From Ramlibacter sp. (GTDB lineage: Bacteria > Pseudomonadota > Gammaproteobacteria > Burkholderiales > Burkholderiaceae_C), in contig JACMQX010000066.1 of the NCBI GenBank assembly GCA_014376765.1, positions 1 to 47,275 on the forward strand: DNA of 47,275 nt, in the 5' to 3' direction. The position numbers were made by a program, and so were the translations under genes. Below are positions 37,313 through 47,275 of the stretch, one piece after another. Numbering within the stretch: position 1 is the first letter of the stretch; every line of letters begins with the position of its first letter. The notes below the pieces were generated by a model that was not told the origin of the DNA, did no database searches, and worked only from the letters and a program-made list of their open reading frames with translations.

Positions 37313-38836
37313 ATGTCAGACCCGACCACGCCCGCTGTATCTGCAGTAGCCCAGGACGAGAACCAGCTCATTGCCGAGCGGCGCGAAAAGCTCAAGGCCA
37401 TCCGCGCCAGAGGCATTGCCTTTCCCAACGACTTCAAGCCGGCCGACCATGCGGCGCCGCTGCTGGCCGCGCATGGTGAGAAGGAGCCCCTTGCATTGGA
37501 GGCAGAGGCCATACCGGCCCGCATTGCCGGCCGCATGATGCTCAAGCGCGTGATGGGCAAGGCCAGTTTTGCCACCCTGCAGGACAGCACCGGGCGCATT
37601 CAGGTTTATGTGACACGTGATGCAGTGGGTGAAGAGGTCTACGCCGACTTCAAGCACTGGGACCTGGGCGACATCGTGGCGGCCGAGGGCAAGGTCTTCA
37701 AGACGCGCACTGGCGAGTTGTCGATCCATGCCACCAGCGTGCGCCTGCTGACCAAGAGCCTGCGCCCCATGCCCGACAAGTTCCACGGCATGGCAGACCA
37801 GGAGCAGAAGTACCGCCAGCGCTATGTGGACCTGATGATGGACGAGCAGGCCCGCCAGCGCTTTGTGGCGCGCAGCAAGGCAGTCAGCTCCATCCGTGAA
37901 TTCATGGTGGCACACGACTTTCTGGAAGTCGAAACGCCCATGCTGCACCCCATACCCGGCGGCGCCAACGCCAAGCCGTTCAAGACCCACCACAACGCGC
38001 TGGACCAGGAGATGTTCCTGCGCATCGCGCCCGAGCTGTATTTGAAGCGCCTGATCGTGGGCGGCTTCGAGCGCGTGTTCGAGATCAACCGCAGCTACCG
38101 CAATGAGGGCATCTCGGTGCGGCACAACCCCGAGTTCACCATGATGGAGTTCTACGCGGCCTACTGGAACTACCGCGACCTGATGAGCTTCACTGAAGCG
38201 CTGATCCGCGACGCAGCTCAAAAAGCCACCGGAAGCCTGCAGTTGACTTACGGCGGCAAGCCGGTGGACCTGGCGCCCGCGTTTGAACGGCTGACGATCC
38301 GCGAAGCCATCCTCAAGCACACCGACGCGGGCGACGGCGTGGATGACGCCGTATGGCTCACCAACGCGCTGAAAAAGCTGGGCCTCAAGGAGGAAAAGAA
38401 CAAGCTCGCGGGCCGGTCCTTGCCCAGCCTGCAGGTGCTCTACTTTGAAGAGACGGTGGAAGAAAAACTGTGGCAGCCGACCTTCATCATGGAGCACCCG
38501 ACCGAAATCTCGCCGCTGGCACGTGCCAACGATGAGCGGCCCGAGGTGACCGAGCGGTTTGAGCTCTACATCACCGGCCGCGAATTCGGCAACGGCTTCT
38601 CGGAGCTGAACGACGCCGAAGACCAGGCCGCGCGCTTTCATGCCCAGGTGGCCGCCAAGGACAGCGGCGACGACGAAGCCATGTTCTACGACCACGACTT
38701 TGTCCGCGCGCTCGAATACGGCATGCCGCCCACCGGCGGCTGCGGCGTGGGCATTGACCGGCTGATGATGCTGCTCACCGACAGCCCCAGCATCCGCGAC
38801 GTGATCCTGTTCCCCGCACTGCGCAGGGAAGCTTGA
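37313..38836 (+). CDS. lysS: Lysyl-tRNA synthetase, class II
   Basis: LysS charges tRNA-Lys. The 507-residue protein has the N-terminal OB-fold anticodon-binding domain ([22 protein letters not shown]) and the class II core: motif 2 [21 protein letters not shown] and motif 3 [25 protein letters not shown] 37313 is chosen. Its stop overlaps the TTG start of the next gene. It marks the right edge of the glycan island. Confidence 0.97.
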   Translation: MSDPTTPAVSAVAQDENQLIAERREKLKAIRARGIAFPNDFKPADHAAPLLAAHGEKEPLALEAEAIPARIAGRMMLKRVMGKASFATLQDSTGRIQVYVTRDAVGEEVYADFKHWDLGDIVAAEGKVFKTRTGELSIHATSVRLLTKSLRPMPDKFHGMADQEQKYRQRYVDLMMDEQARQRFVARSKAVSSIREFMVAHDFLEVETPMLHPIPGGANAKPFKTHHNALDQEMFLRIAPELYLKRLIVGGFERVFEINRSYRNEGISVRHNPEFTMMEFYAAYWNYRDLMSFTEALIRDAAQKATGSLQLTYGGKPVDLAPAFERLTIREAILKHTDAGDGVDDAVWLTNALKKLGLKEEKNKLAGRSLPSLQVLYFEETVEEKLWQPTFIMEHPTEISPLARANDERPEVTERFELYITGREFGNGFSELNDAEDQAARFHAQVAAKDSGDDEAMFYDHDFVRALEYGMPPTGGCGVGIDRLMMLLTDSPSIRDVILFPALRREA

Positions 38837-39915
38837 GCGCGGCGGGAAGCTCGAGCGCAGCGGCCGGGCTGCCGCGCCTGCACGCACCCAACAACTTCGA
38901 TTTTGTGCGTGTGGTGGCCGCCCTGCTGGTGTTGGTGGGGCACCAGTTCCTGCTCACCGGGCTGGTTGAGCCGCGGGTTTATGGGCTCTACAGCCTGGGC
39001 GATCTGGGGGTTTGCACCTTCTTTTCGATCAGCGGCTTTCTGATTGCCCAAAGCTGGCATGCCGACCCGGTGCTGCGCCGCTTTGCCGCGCGACGCGCGC
39101 TGCGCATCTGGCCCGGCCTGATGGTTCTGGTGCTGCTGACGGGGCTGGTGCTTGGCCCGCTGATCACCCCGCTACCTGTGTCCCGCTATCTGTCGGATCC
39201 GCAGTTTTTTGCCTGGATGGGCAACCTGGTGCTGCCCACGCGCTGGGAACTGCCGGTGGACTTTGGCAATGGCCGGCTGGCCCACACCGTGAATGGCTCG
39301 CTCTGGACGATCGCGCTGGAGGTGGCCTGCTATGGCGCCTTTGCAGCAGCGAGCATGGCGGCAGTGATGCGAAGCCGCTGGTTCGCGCCGCTTTTCGTGG
39401 CGCGTGCCCTGGGCTACTACCTGGGCTGGCTGACGCGGGCCGGGTGGGAGGCGCACCCCTTCCACCGCCATGCGCTCAAGCTGGAGTTTGCAAGCTACTT
39501 CGTCGCGGGGGCCTTGTGGTTCCAGCACCGGCGCTTTTTGCTGGCGGGGCGGCTGACGCTGATGTGTGCGGTTGCTGTGCTGGTTTTGCATCTGGGGGCA
39601 CTGGCCCTGGGCAAACCGCTGCTGGCCCTGTGGCTTGCTGTGCCATTTGCCGTGCTGGCTTTCGGGCTCCACTCGACACCGGTGCTGCGCCGTGCCGGCA
39701 GGTTTGGCGACTTGTCGTACGGCCTTTATTTATATGCCTTCACGGTCCAGCAGGTTCTGATCTGGCAATTGGCGGGCAGCTTGCCATTTGGCCTGCTGCT
39801 GGCAGCCTGTGTGGCTGTGACAGGGGCGCTGGCCTTCGCGTCCTGGCATCTGGTCGAAAGGCCAGCTCTGCGGCGAAAGCCGGGGCGACCGGCGCTGGCT
39901 GCAGCTGAGGCTTGA
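38833..39915 (+). CDS. Acyltransferase 3 family membrane protein (OafA-like)
   Basis: A 360-residue polytopic protein of the acyltransferase-3 family, which O-acetylates or otherwise acylates surface polysaccharides. It begins with [19 protein letters not shown], holding the conserved Arg and His, then [13 protein letters not shown] and [10 protein letters not shown]; about ten hydrophobic helices follow. The start is TTG 38833, sharing bases with the lysS stop, with AGGGA just upstream. It lacks a C-terminal SGNH domain. It may decorate the glycan made by the island, though lysS lies between. Confidence 0.85.
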   Translation: MSAAGSSSAAAGLPRLHAPNNFDFVRVVAALLVLVGHQFLLTGLVEPRVYGLYSLGDLGVCTFFSISGFLIAQSWHADPVLRRFAARRALRIWPGLMVLVLLTGLVLGPLITPLPVSRYLSDPQFFAWMGNLVLPTRWELPVDFGNGRLAHTVNGSLWTIALEVACYGAFAAASMAAVMRSRWFAPLFVARALGYYLGWLTRAGWEAHPFHRHALKLEFASYFVAGALWFQHRRFLLAGRLTLMCAVAVLVLHLGALALGKPLLALWLAVPFAVLAFGLHSTPVLRRAGRFGDLSYGLYLYAFTVQQVLIWQLAGSLPFGLLLAACVAVTGALAFASWHLVERPALRRKPGRPALAAAEA

Positions 39916-39979
39916 CGTGCCCGGGCACCTCACCACCTGCGCTATCCTTGCTTTCCATCCGACCTCACCATGTGACCCC

Positions 39980-40885
39980 ATGAGCATTGTTCTCAAGCGC
40001 ATCGCCAAAGAGCCATCCCTGGCTTATTACTATGGCCAAAAGGGTCTGCGTTCCGTACCTGCGCGCAAGCTGCTCTCAGCTGGCGTTGCCACTTGGGTCA
40101 ACGCCCGTACCGCAACGCCTGCACAGCCAGCACCGGGCTCCGTTGCACAGCGGCTGGTGCAGGACCTGGAGGTCACCGGCTTCGCCGCCATGCCCGACAA
40201 GCAGCTGGACGCGGCCACCCTGGCACGCGTGCGCGAGCAGCTCGCCGCTTACCCGCTGTACGACTACTACGGCAGCGGCAAAACCTACAGCCTGGCGCAG
40301 GGCATTCCAGCCGATGTGATCAAGATCCGGCATGAGAGCGCAGACCTGTTCAGCTGCAAGCCCCTGATGGACCTGGCCAATGACCCGGACATCCTGGCTG
40401 CCGTCGCTGCGCGCCTTGGCGCCAAGCCGACGATTGCATCGGCCGAGGCCTGGTGGACGTTTGGCGAGCACAACCAGAACGCCTCACACGCGTTTGACGA
40501 CATTTACCACCGCGACGTGGACGACCTGCGCTTCGTCAAGCTGTTCCTCTACCTGACGGACACCGACCTGCACAGCGGGGCCCACCGCTTTGTGCTGGGC
40601 TCGCACAACGACGACCGCTTCACCCGCCGCGGCGCCATCAATGATGCTGATGTGGACGGCGCCTATGCGCCCGACAAGCTGCTGACGGTGACCGGCACGG
40701 CGGGCACCTCGTTTCTTGAAGAGACTTGGGGCATCCACCGGGCGCTGCTGGCCACGCAGGGTCGACGCCTGATCTTTTCGGTGTTGTATACGCTGGCGGC
40801 CACGGTGCCGTTCGGGCCGGGCAAGCCGGCGCTGCCCTTGCCGCCGGGTTATGACAGCTACGTCAATCGCCGGCTGTTTCGCTGA
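39980..40885 (+). CDS. Phytanoyl-CoA dioxygenase (PhyH) family protein
   Basis: A 301-residue non-haem iron, 2-oxoglutarate-dependent oxygenase. The iron ligands are likely His and Asp in IYHRDVDDL and the later His in WGIHRALL, followed by the arginine of the 2-oxoglutarate site (QGRRLIF). ATG 39980 is chosen over the in-frame start at 39917, as MSIVLKRI begins the conserved part. The family hydroxylates lipids, sugars and small molecules; the substrate is unknown. It meets nagZ end to end with three bases between. Confidence 0.8.
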   Translation: MSIVLKRIAKEPSLAYYYGQKGLRSVPARKLLSAGVATWVNARTATPAQPAPGSVAQRLVQDLEVTGFAAMPDKQLDAATLARVREQLAAYPLYDYYGSGKTYSLAQGIPADVIKIRHESADLFSCKPLMDLANDPDILAAVAARLGAKPTIASAEAWWTFGEHNQNASHAFDDIYHRDVDDLRFVKLFLYLTDTDLHSGAHRFVLGSHNDDRFTRRGAINDADVDGAYAPDKLLTVTGTAGTSFLEETWGIHRALLATQGRRLIFSVLYTLAATVPFGPGKPALPLPPGYDSYVNRRLFR

Positions 40886-40888
40886 ACT

Positions 40889-41971
40889 TCAGGGAATTAA
40901 ACCCAGCGCGTGAATGTAGCCGGGTGAGGACATCAAATCGCTCCACGCCAGTGCGGGTGTTGCAGGCAGCAGGGCCAGGCGCCGCGTTTCGCTCGCGTCA
41001 AGAGGCTCCCACTGTCCCTTGAGCTGCGCTTCGGCCAGGCCGTCCAGCAATTCATCGACCGCCCTGCCCTCGCCAACCGACTGGTTGCACAGCAGCACCA
41101 TGTCGCAGCCCGCGCCCAGGGCGGCCAGAGCCGCCTGGGTGTAGCTCACCTGCTGGCCGTCGATCAATCGCGCGCCCGCCATGCTGAGGTCGTCGCTGAA
41201 TACCGCGCCGCCAAAGCCGAGATCGCCACGCAGGATGCCGTTGATCCATCGCTCGGAAAAACCGGCTGGGCGCGAGTCAACCTTGGGGTAGATCACATGC
41301 GCCGGCATGACGCTGGTGAGTGAGGTGTTGAGCCATTCATAGGGAGCGGCATCATCGACGAGGATGGCTTTCAGGCTGCGCGTGTCCACCGGTATGTCGG
41401 TGTGCGAGTCCGCCTTGACGAATCCGTGGCCGGGAAAATGCTTGCCACAGTTGGCCATGCCCGCTTGCAGCAGGCCGAGCATGAGGCTCTTGGCCAGCAG
41501 GCTCACCACGCGCGCATCGCGCGCAAAGGCCCGGTCGCCGATGACACCGCTTTCACCGAAGTCCAAATCGAGCACCGGGGTGAAGCTGAAGTCGACACCG
41601 CAAGCGCGCAGCTCGCCTGCCAGCACATAGCCGCAGGCCGTGGCGGCATTGGTGGCAGCCATGGCGCCCGAGCCGGGCGCGCCCGGCTTGTCCTTCAGCC
41701 ACAGCTCGCCCAGGGCGCGCATCGGCGGCAGGTGGGTGAAGCCGTTTGCACGGAAGCGCTGCACCCGTCCGCCTTCATGGTCCACGCAGATGAGCAGGTC
41801 GCCGCGGACTGATTTGATGTCCTCGCACAGGGCAGCCAGCTGGGCCCGGTCCTGCCAGTTGCGGCCGAACAGGATCATGCCGCCGGTGAGCGGGTGCTTC
41901 AGGCGGCGGCGGTCGGTCTTGGTCAGGCGGGTGCCGGCGATGTCGATGATGAGGGGGGCGTGTTGGGTCAT
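40889..41971 (-). CDS. nagZ: Beta-N-acetylhexosaminidase, cell-wall recycling
   Basis: NagZ removes GlcNAc from muropeptides in the cytoplasm during peptidoglycan recycling. This GH3 enzyme of 360 residues has CVDHEGGRVQRF, the KHFPGHG loop with the catalytic histidine, and the nucleophile aspartate in FSDDLSMAGA. The length is normal. It lies 45 bases downstream of acpS and ends the conserved minus-strand lepA-nagZ block. Confidence 0.96.
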   Translation of the reverse strand: MTQHAPLIIDIAGTRLTKTDRRRLKHPLTGGMILFGRNWQDRAQLAALCEDIKSVRGDLLICVDHEGGRVQRFRANGFTHLPPMRALGELWLKDKPGAPGSGAMAATNAATACGYVLAGELRACGVDFSFTPVLDLDFGESGVIGDRAFARDARVVSLLAKSLMLGLLQAGMANCGKHFPGHGFVKADSHTDIPVDTRSLKAILVDDAAPYEWLNTSLTSVMPAHVIYPKVDSRPAGFSERWINGILRGDLGFGGAVFSDDLSMAGARLIDGQQVSYTQAALAALGAGCDMVLLCNQSVGEGRAVDELLDGLAEAQLKGQWEPLDASETRRLALLPATPALAWSDLMSSPGYIHALGLIP

Positions 41972-42016
41972 GTCACTCTTGACGCTCTTGGCGTTCGGGT
42001 TGATCGAGTCAGTCTG

Positions 42017-42412
42017 TCAGGCCAGCTGTTCCACCACGACGAAGCTGGCGGCGTAGTCGGTCTCGTCGGTCACGCTGACGTGGGCGGTGAGGCGTTTGGC
42101 ATCGAACCATTCCTTCAGTCCGCCATGCAGCACGATGGCCGGCTTGCCACTGGGCAGCTTGCCGATCTCGCACAGCCGCCATGTCATGGGCATGCGCATG
42201 CCCAGGCCAATCGCCTTGCTGAAGGCCTCCTTGGCGGAAAAGCGGGTGGCGAGATAACGTACGCCGCGCTCCGGCCAGCGGGCGTTGCGCGCCTTCCAGG
42301 TGGCCAGCTCGGTGTCGCTCAGGATCTTCATGGCAAAGCGCTCGCCGTGGCGGTCCAGGGATGCCTGGATTCGGCGCACATCGCAGATGTCAGTGCCTAT
42401 GCCGTAGATCAT
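42017..42412 (-). CDS. acpS: Holo-ACP synthase
   Basis: AcpS transfers 4'-phosphopantetheine from CoA to the serine of ACPs. The 131-residue protein has [12 protein letters not shown] with Asp8 and the [13 protein letters not shown] motif with the magnesium-binding glutamate. ATG 42412 is chosen; the longer open frame overlaps pdxJ. This enzyme is a candidate for activating the two ACPs of the glycan island, since no other phosphopantetheinyl transferase is visible here. Confidence 0.95.
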   Translation of the reverse strand: MIYGIGTDICDVRRIQASLDRHGERFAMKILSDTELATWKARNARWPERGVRYLATRFSAKEAFSKAIGLGMRMPMTWRLCEIGKLPSGKPAIVLHGGLKEWFDAKRLTAHVSVTDETDYAASFVVVEQLA

Positions 42413-42425
42413 CGCGGGACAGGTT

Positions 42426-43217
42426 TCAGGACTGCCCTGCTGCAGCGATACAGGAGAGGTAGGACTTGACGGCAGCGTCATAGCCCAGCTCCAGCGCATC
42501 GGCAATCAGCGCGTGGCCAATCGACACCTCCTGCACGCCGGGCACGGTGCGCACGAATTCAGCCAGGTTTTCGCGATTGAGGTCGTGACCGGCGTTGATG
42601 CCCAGGCCACATGCGCGCGCTGTCTCGGCTGCGTGCACATAGCCGGCCAGCACGGCCTCCTTGTCGGCTGTTCCATAGGCACTGGCATAGCTTTCCGTGT
42701 ACAGCTCGATGCGGTCGGCGCCGATGGCGCGCACGCTCTCCATCGCCTCGGGCAGCGGGTCCATGAACAGGCTGACCCGCACACCCAGCGACTTGGCCTC
42801 GGCAATCAGGGGCGCCAGGCGCGCTGCGTCCTGCGGGAATGCCCAGCCGTGGTCACTCGTGAACTGGCCTTCGGTGTCGGGGACAAATGTGCACTGGTGC
42901 GGCCGCAGTTCGCGGACAAAGTCCATCAGGTTGTGAAAGGGGTTGCCCTCGATGTTGAACTCGGCCTGCGGCCAGGCCTTCATCAGCTTGTGCAGCATGT
43001 GGACGTCCTCGCTGCGCACATGCCGGGCGTCCGGCCGCGGGTGGACGGTGATGCCGTTGGCACCGGCCTGCAGGCACAGCGTGGCCGCGCGCAGGATGCT
43101 GGGCACGCCCAGGTGGCGCGAGTTGCGCACCAGGGCCACCTTGTTGAGATTGACGGACAGGTGAGTCCGGTTGCCCTGTACTGCGGCGGCCTTCGTGGGA
43201 GCGGTCTTTTTGTTCAT
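42426..43217 (-). CDS. pdxJ: Pyridoxine 5'-phosphate synthase
   Basis: PdxJ joins 1-deoxyxylulose 5-phosphate and 3-amino-2-oxopropyl phosphate to form pyridoxine 5'-phosphate. The 263-residue barrel has [29 protein letters not shown] and [15 protein letters not shown] 43217 overlaps the recO stop by four bases; the longer frame runs into recO. The [15 protein letters not shown] extension before the core is short and variable. Confidence 0.96.
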   Translation of the reverse strand: MNKKTAPTKAAAVQGNRTHLSVNLNKVALVRNSRHLGVPSILRAATLCLQAGANGITVHPRPDARHVRSEDVHMLHKLMKAWPQAEFNIEGNPFHNLMDFVRELRPHQCTFVPDTEGQFTSDHGWAFPQDAARLAPLIAEAKSLGVRVSLFMDPLPEAMESVRAIGADRIELYTESYASAYGTADKEAVLAGYVHAAETARACGLGINAGHDLNRENLAEFVRTVPGVQEVSIGHALIADALELGYDAAVKSYLSCIAAAGQS

Positions 43218-43963
43218 AGGGCTTGCAGATCGATCATCATCTGCCGTGTGCGCAGGGTTGAAACACCACAATGGTAATTCAGCAGCGTACGCAGCTGGGG
43301 CTTTAGGCCGGGTAACAGGGAGGCACAGGCCATCAGGGTCTGGGTGAAGGGCGCGCTGTCTTGCAGCGCCTCCTGCAGCTCCAGCCACTGGCTGCCGCTC
43401 AGGCTGGCGCGGTCGTCCTGGCCGGCCTGGCGCAGCCCGCCTTCGGGCACCAGGCTGTAACGATCCTTTGGCACCAGCGGCGCCAGCGTCAAGGTCTGAG
43501 CGTCGAGCACGGGCAGCACGCCAATCTCGCGCAGCAGCACGAGTTCAAAGGCACGCAAGGCGGGCTGCAGTGCGTCACCGTGTTCGGACGCGAGTATCTG
43601 CACCACCTGGGAATAGGCATCGAACAGGGCGGCATGCGGATCGTCGCGCGCCATCATGCGCAGCAACAACTCGTTGAGGTAGTAGCCCGACAACAGCGCG
43701 TCCCCCGTGGGCATGACGTTGCCCCCTGCCCATTCGGCGGACTTCAGGGTGCGGATTTCAGCGTCGCCGCCAAAGGCCAGGTGCAGGGGCTGCAACGGCA
43801 GCAGGATGGGCCGGAAACTGGAACTCGGCCGCTTGGCGCCCTTGGCCACCAACGCAATGCGCCCGTGGTGGCGGGTGAACACCTCAAGAATCAGGCTCGA
43901 CTCGCTCCAGTCGTAGCGGTGGAGGACGTACGCCGGTTCTTCCGAGATCCTCTTGCTACTCAT
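43214..43963 (-). CDS. recO: DNA repair protein RecO
   Basis: RecO works with RecF and RecR to load RecA on gapped DNA. The 249-residue protein has an N-terminal OB-fold ([35 protein letters not shown]), the helical middle ([11 protein letters not shown]) and [18 protein letters not shown] 43963 is within the end of era (eight-base overlap). Its gene order with era and pdxJ is conserved in Burkholderiales. Confidence 0.94.
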   Translation of the reverse strand: MSSKRISEEPAYVLHRYDWSESSLILEVFTRHHGRIALVAKGAKRPSSSFRPILLPLQPLHLAFGGDAEIRTLKSAEWAGGNVMPTGDALLSGYYLNELLLRMMARDDPHAALFDAYSQVVQILASEHGDALQPALRAFELVLLREIGVLPVLDAQTLTLAPLVPKDRYSLVPEGGLRQAGQDDRASLSGSQWLELQEALQDSAPFTQTLMACASLLPGLKPQLRTLLNYHCGVSTLRTRQMMIDLQAL

Positions 43964-45092
43964 ACCCAAATGAACGGACCCTTGCCGCGTCGTCGGCCCA
44001 GCCGGAACGGACCTTGACCCACAGCTCGATGAACACCTTGGCATCCATCAGCTTTTCAAGCTCCTGCCGGGCCTCGGTACCGATGCGCTTGAGCCGCTCG
44101 CCCTTCTCGCCGATCATCATGGCCTTGTGCCCGTCGCGCTCCACCACGATGGTGGCGGCGATCTTGACCAGGCGGCTTTTCTTCTTGCCGATCTCTTCCT
44201 CAAACTTGTCGATCACGACCGTCGAGGTGTAGGGGAGTTCATCCCCGGTGAAGCGGAACAGCTTCTCGCGCACGATCTCGCCAGCCAGGAATTTCTCGCT
44301 GCGGTCGGTGAGCTCGTCTTCGCCATACCACCAGGGCTGCTCGGGCAAGTATTTCTCGCAGATGGTGCACAGGCGCTCGATGTCCTTGGCGTTCTTGGCA
44401 GACATCGGCACAAACTCGGCAAAGGCGTGACGCGCCTGCATGGACTGCAGCCAGGGCGCGATGTCCGCGCGTCGGTGGACCTCGTCCAGCTTGTTGGCCA
44501 GCAGGAGCGTGGGCGTGTTGGCGCCCAGCAGCGACAGCACCGTGGCGTCGCCCTGCGTGAACGTGCCGGCCTCGACCACGAAAAGAATCAGATCCACTTC
44601 GCCGACCGCACCCAACACCGTTTTGTTGAGGGAGCGGTTCAGGGCGTTGTTGTGGCGCGTCTGGAAGCCCGGCGTATCGACAAACACAAACTGCGTGGTG
44701 GCCGTGGTGCGGATGCCCGTGATGCGGTGCCGCGTGGTTTGCGCCTTGCGCGAGGTGATGCTGATCTTCTGGCCCACGAGCGCGTTGAGCAGCGTGGACT
44801 TGCCCACGTTGGGCCGGCCCACGATGGCCACCAGGCCGCAATGGCGGCCGGCCTCCTGCTCTGCCGGCGCGGGGGCCAGCGTGCGGCCCGATGCTGGCAC
44901 GGGCAGGGGCAGCGGATCGGGTATCGACTCGGGCAGGGGCTCGGGTAGCTCGCCGGTTGGCTCTTGTGCGAGCGGCTCAGCCTGCGCTTGCATTGGCGGC
45001 TCGAGGCCACTGGCCTGCGCCGGCAACTGCGCTGCGGCTTTCTGCGCCACAGCAGCGTCGGCTTCATTCAACTTCTTTTTGGGTTTGGTCAT
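43956..45092 (-). CDS. era: GTPase Era with long N-terminal extension
   Basis: Era binds the 16S rRNA 3' region and supports small-subunit maturation. G1 is GRPNVGKS at 92-99, G3 is DTPGFQT, G4 is NKLDE, and the C-terminal KH domain has [23 protein letters not shown]. The total of 378 residues exceeds the usual 300 because about 77 residues rich in Pro, Glu, Ala and Gln come before G1. The start ATG overlaps the rnc stop by four bases, which supports the long form. An inner start cannot be excluded, but Met34 is the only candidate before G1. Confidence 0.95.
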   Translation of the reverse strand: MTKPKKKLNEADAAVAQKAAAQLPAQASGLEPPMQAQAEPLAQEPTGELPEPLPESIPDPLPLPVPASGRTLAPAPAEQEAGRHCGLVAIVGRPNVGKSTLLNALVGQKISITSRKAQTTRHRITGIRTTATTQFVFVDTPGFQTRHNNALNRSLNKTVLGAVGEVDLILFVVEAGTFTQGDATVLSLLGANTPTLLLANKLDEVHRRADIAPWLQSMQARHAFAEFVPMSAKNAKDIERLCTICEKYLPEQPWWYGEDELTDRSEKFLAGEIVREKLFRFTGDELPYTSTVVIDKFEEEIGKKKSRLVKIAATIVVERDGHKAMMIGEKGERLKRIGTEARQELEKLMDAKVFIELWVKVRSGWADDAARVRSFGYE

Positions 45093-45772
45093 TTTTGGTG
45101 CGTTTTCAGGTAGGCCAGCATGGCGGTGGCCGCAGCCTGCTCACCAGCGCGGCGCGAGCCGCCAATGCCGCGTTCGGCATGACCCAGTTCAGCAATCTCG
45201 CACTCGACGTCGAATGTCTGTTTGTGGGCTGCTCCCAAGGTGGCCACCACTCGGTAGAGCGGCAACTTCATCTTGCGCCCCTGCAGCCATTCCTGCAACT
45301 CGGTTTTCGGGTCCTTGGCGGTGGCCTGCATCTGCGGGCTGATCTCGACAGCGCTGAACAGGCGCCGGACCAATGCCTCGGCCGCCAGATAACCCGCATC
45401 AAGAAAGACAGCGCCAATGAGGGCTTCCAGCGCATCAGCCAGGATGGAGGGGCGTTTTTGTCCGCCCGAACGGGCCTCGCCCTCGCCCAGTCGCAGCAAG
45501 TCGGACAGGCCCAATCCAGCGGCAAGCTGGTGCAGGGTTTCCTGCTTGACGAGGTTGGCGCGCACGCGGGACAGCTCGCCCTCCGGCAGGTCCCGCAGCC
45601 GGTCGTAGATCAGCGCTGACACGGCCAGGCTCAGCACGGAGTCGCCGAGGAATTCGAGCCGTTCGTTGTGGTCAGACGAAAAGCTGCGGTGCGTCAGCGC
45701 GCGGGCCAGCAGCTTGGGATCGGAGAACTGATGCTGCAGCCGTGCCTGCAGGCCTGACAAGGGGCCACTCAC
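45089..45772 (-). CDS. rnc: Ribonuclease III
   Basis: RNase III cuts double-stranded RNA, including rRNA precursors. The 227-residue protein has the signature [12 protein letters not shown] (36-47), the second acidic cluster [13 protein letters not shown] and a C-terminal dsRNA-binding domain ([12 protein letters not shown] through [10 protein letters not shown]). It starts two bases after the DUF4845 gene and overlaps era. Confidence 0.97.
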   Translation of the reverse strand: MSGPLSGLQARLQHQFSDPKLLARALTHRSFSSDHNERLEFLGDSVLSLAVSALIYDRLRDLPEGELSRVRANLVKQETLHQLAAGLGLSDLLRLGEGEARSGGQKRPSILADALEALIGAVFLDAGYLAAEALVRRLFSAVEISPQMQATAKDPKTELQEWLQGRKMKLPLYRVVATLGAAHKQTFDVECEIAELGHAERGIGGSRRAGEQAAATAMLAYLKTHQK

Positions 45773-45774
45773 GC

Positions 45775-46152
45775 TTACTTGGTGCGGCCGGCGTACTTCA
45801 GCACGAGGAAAGCAGGCCCTGTCAGGTGAATTTCGCGCGTGTAGGCAAAGCCCACAACGATCTTGTCACCTTCCTTGGTGATCTCGAGGTCCCTGCCGGT
45901 GATCGTTTTGATGTTGTCGATATCGGCAGCCTTGTCAAAAATGCTGCGCACTTCAGCCACCGTGTTACCGCTTTGCGCCTTGTTGGCCGCTTTGACGACG
46001 GATTGGTATTCAAGCACGGTAGGAAAGACCTGGGCCGCGATGACGCCGGCACAGGCGAGCACCGCACCTACGAATATCAGACCGACGAAAGAAATGCCAC
46101 GTTGCCTGGAACGCTGGCCGAATTGCTGAAAGGACTTTTGCCCGAGCTTCAT
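45775..46152 (-). CDS. DUF4845 domain membrane protein
   Basis: A 125-residue protein with one N-terminal hydrophobic helix (GISFVGLIFVGAVLACAGVIAAQ) and a periplasmic remainder. It matches the DUF4845 family typically found between lepB and rnc in beta- and gammaproteobacteria. Its function is unknown; the pilin-like RQRGISFVGL start is a feature of the family. It lies 30 bases after lepB. Confidence 0.9.
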   Translation of the reverse strand: MKLGQKSFQQFGQRSRQRGISFVGLIFVGAVLACAGVIAAQVFPTVLEYQSVVKAANKAQSGNTVAEVRSIFDKAADIDNIKTITGRDLEITKEGDKIVVGFAYTREIHLTGPAFLVLKYAGRTK

Positions 46153-46182
46153 ACGCTTACCTCTTGCAGGAACCGTCGCCGG

Positions 46183-47151
46183 CTAGTTAAACGACCCAAT
46201 GCGCTGGAAACGGCCAAAATTCATCCAGATGAAAAAGGCTTTGCCGACGATGTTCTTTTCCGGCACAAATCCCCAGTAGCGGGAATCGAGCGAATTATCG
46301 CGGTTATCACCCATCATGAAATAGTGGCCTTCAGGCACCTTGCACACCACACCCTCAATACTGTAGCGGCAATTCTGCTTGAATTGGAAGTCATCAGCCC
46401 CCGGGACAAAAGCAGGCCGGTTGTCATCATTCAGGAGGCGGTAGCGCTTGTCGCTCAGCACCTCCTCAAACTGCTTGAAGTACAAGGTGAGGTCTTCATC
46501 AAAGAAGTCCGGCAGGGCCGTTTTTGCAACGGGCTTGCCGTTAAGGGTCAAGGTCTTGTTCAGGTAGGCCACTTCATCGCCGGGCACACCAACCACCCGC
46601 TTGATGTAGTCCAGGCTGGGCTTGGGCGGATAGCGGAACACCATGACGTCACCACGCTGGGGCTTGTTGCCCTCGGTGATTTTGGTGTTGAGCACCGGCA
46701 GGCGCAGACCATAGTGGAATTTGTTGACCAGGATCAGGTCGCCAATCAGCAGCGTCGGGATCATTGAGCCAGAGGGAATCTTGAACGGCTCGAACAGGAA
46801 AGACCGCAGCACAAACACGGCCAGGATCACGGGGAAGAGCCCGGCCGTCCAGTCCAGCCACCACGGCTGCATCATGAGCCGGTGCTTGGCCTGCGCAATA
46901 TCACCATCAACCTGGCTGATACCGACCTTGGCCAGTTCGGCGCGGCGGCGGATGCTTTCTTCTTCCAGCACCGCAGCGGTGCGGCGCCGGCGTGGCAGGA
47001 AGTAGAAAGTCTCTGCCAGCCAGTAGAGTCCCGTCACGACGGTGGCCAGGAACAGCAGCAACGCGAAGTTGCCATCCACGAATCCAAAATACCAGGCGCC
47101 GGCATAACCGACAAAGGAGGCAAGGATCAGTGCTGTCAACGACTGCATCAT
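46183..47151 (-). CDS. lepB: Signal peptidase I
   Basis: LepB cleaves signal peptides of exported proteins at the outer face of the inner membrane. The 322-residue protein has two N-terminal hydrophobic segments, catalytic Ser129 in [11 protein letters not shown] and Lys184 in [13 protein letters not shown], with [14 protein letters not shown] as the conserved box E. The start ATG overlaps the lepA stop. Confidence 0.97.
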   Translation of the reverse strand: MMQSLTALILASFVGYAGAWYFGFVDGNFALLLFLATVVTGLYWLAETFYFLPRRRRTAAVLEEESIRRRAELAKVGISQVDGDIAQAKHRLMMQPWWLDWTAGLFPVILAVFVLRSFLFEPFKIPSGSMIPTLLIGDLILVNKFHYGLRLPVLNTKITEGNKPQRGDVMVFRYPPKPSLDYIKRVVGVPGDEVAYLNKTLTLNGKPVAKTALPDFFDEDLTLYFKQFEEVLSDKRYRLLNDDNRPAFVPGADDFQFKQNCRYSIEGVVCKVPEGHYFMMGDNRDNSLDSRYWGFVPEKNIVGKAFFIWMNFGRFQRIGSFN

Positions 47152-47275
47152 TCTTCCACCTGCAAAATCGCCAGGAAAGCTTCCTGCGGCACTTCAACCG
47201 AGCCGATCTGTTTCATGCGTTTCTTGCCTGCCTTTTGTTTTTCGAGGAGCTTGCGTTTTCGGGAAATATCGCCGC
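47148..47275 (-). CDS. lepA: Elongation factor 4 (LepA), C-terminal end
   Basis: The last 41 or so codons of LepA, a ribosome-bound GTPase, run in from the right edge. [20 protein letters not shown] and then [14 protein letters not shown] are the typical C-terminus. The rest of the gene lies outside the window. The stop TGA is inside the lepB start region, as usual for lepA-lepB. Confidence 0.95.
   Translation of the reverse strand, partial: GDISRKRKLLEKQKAGKKRMKQIGSVEVPQEAFLAILQVEE

Overview
The window looks like a chromosomal segment of a GC-rich betaproteobacterium, most likely family Comamonadaceae (order Burkholderiales). This rests on gene order and protein character: fimV-truA-trpF-trpB-trpA-accD at the left end and lepA-lepB-DUF4845-rnc-era-recO-pdxJ-acpS-nagZ at the right end are typical Burkholderiales housekeeping blocks. 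I see no tRNA, rRNA, CRISPR array, intact insertion sequence or prophage.

Layout. (1) 1-6433, plus strand: the end of fimV, then truA, trpFBA and accD. (2) 6442-7678: a YggT-family membrane protein (minus) and a LON-substrate-binding-domain protein (plus). (3) 7679-7973: a non-coding stretch with several inverted repeats, at the edge of an accessory island. (4) 7974-9896, minus: a WbpM/PglF-type nucleotide-sugar dehydratase. (5) 9931-26835, plus: one tightly packed 17-gene run that starts with the pseudaminic acid pathway (pseB, pseC, pseF, pseG, pseH). It continues through a small fatty-acid/polyketide-like cassette (ACP, ketoreductase, metallo-hydrolase, KAS III, MaoC-ketoreductase fusion, FkbH, second ACP, AMP-forming ligase). 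It then returns to sugar chemistry with pseI, a WbpG/PseA-type amidotransferase, HisH and HisF paralogues and a second WbpG-like protein whose ATP-binding loop is lost. (6) 26887-37204, minus: a MurJ/MviN-like flippase, an HpcH/HpaI aldolase, a phosphoglycosyl transferase, a split glycine decarboxylase (gcvPA, gcvPB), a glutamine-dependent asparagine synthase, a type III glutamine synthetase-like ligase and a GT-B-like glycosyltransferase. (7) 37313-40885, plus: lysS, an acyltransferase-3 membrane protein and a PhyH-family dioxygenase. (8) 40889-47275, minus: the nagZ to lepA block.

How the island may work (inference). PseB-C-H-G-I-F would make a CMP-nonulosonic acid of the pseudaminic type. 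The embedded ACP cassette has what is needed to build a short hydroxy- or unsaturated acyl chain, and FkbH suggests a glyceryl-type unit, so an unusual N-acyl group on the sugar is the simplest reading. WbpG-HisH-HisF proteins elsewhere turn N-acetyl groups into acetamidino groups. The minus-strand run supplies a membrane-initiating transferase and a flippase for a lipid-linked glycan. Its unusual block of amino-acid and amide-forming enzymes may add an amide or amino-acid decoration. The combination of acyl cassette, degenerate amidotransferase pair and split glycine decarboxylase with amide ligases is the most likely undescribed system here.
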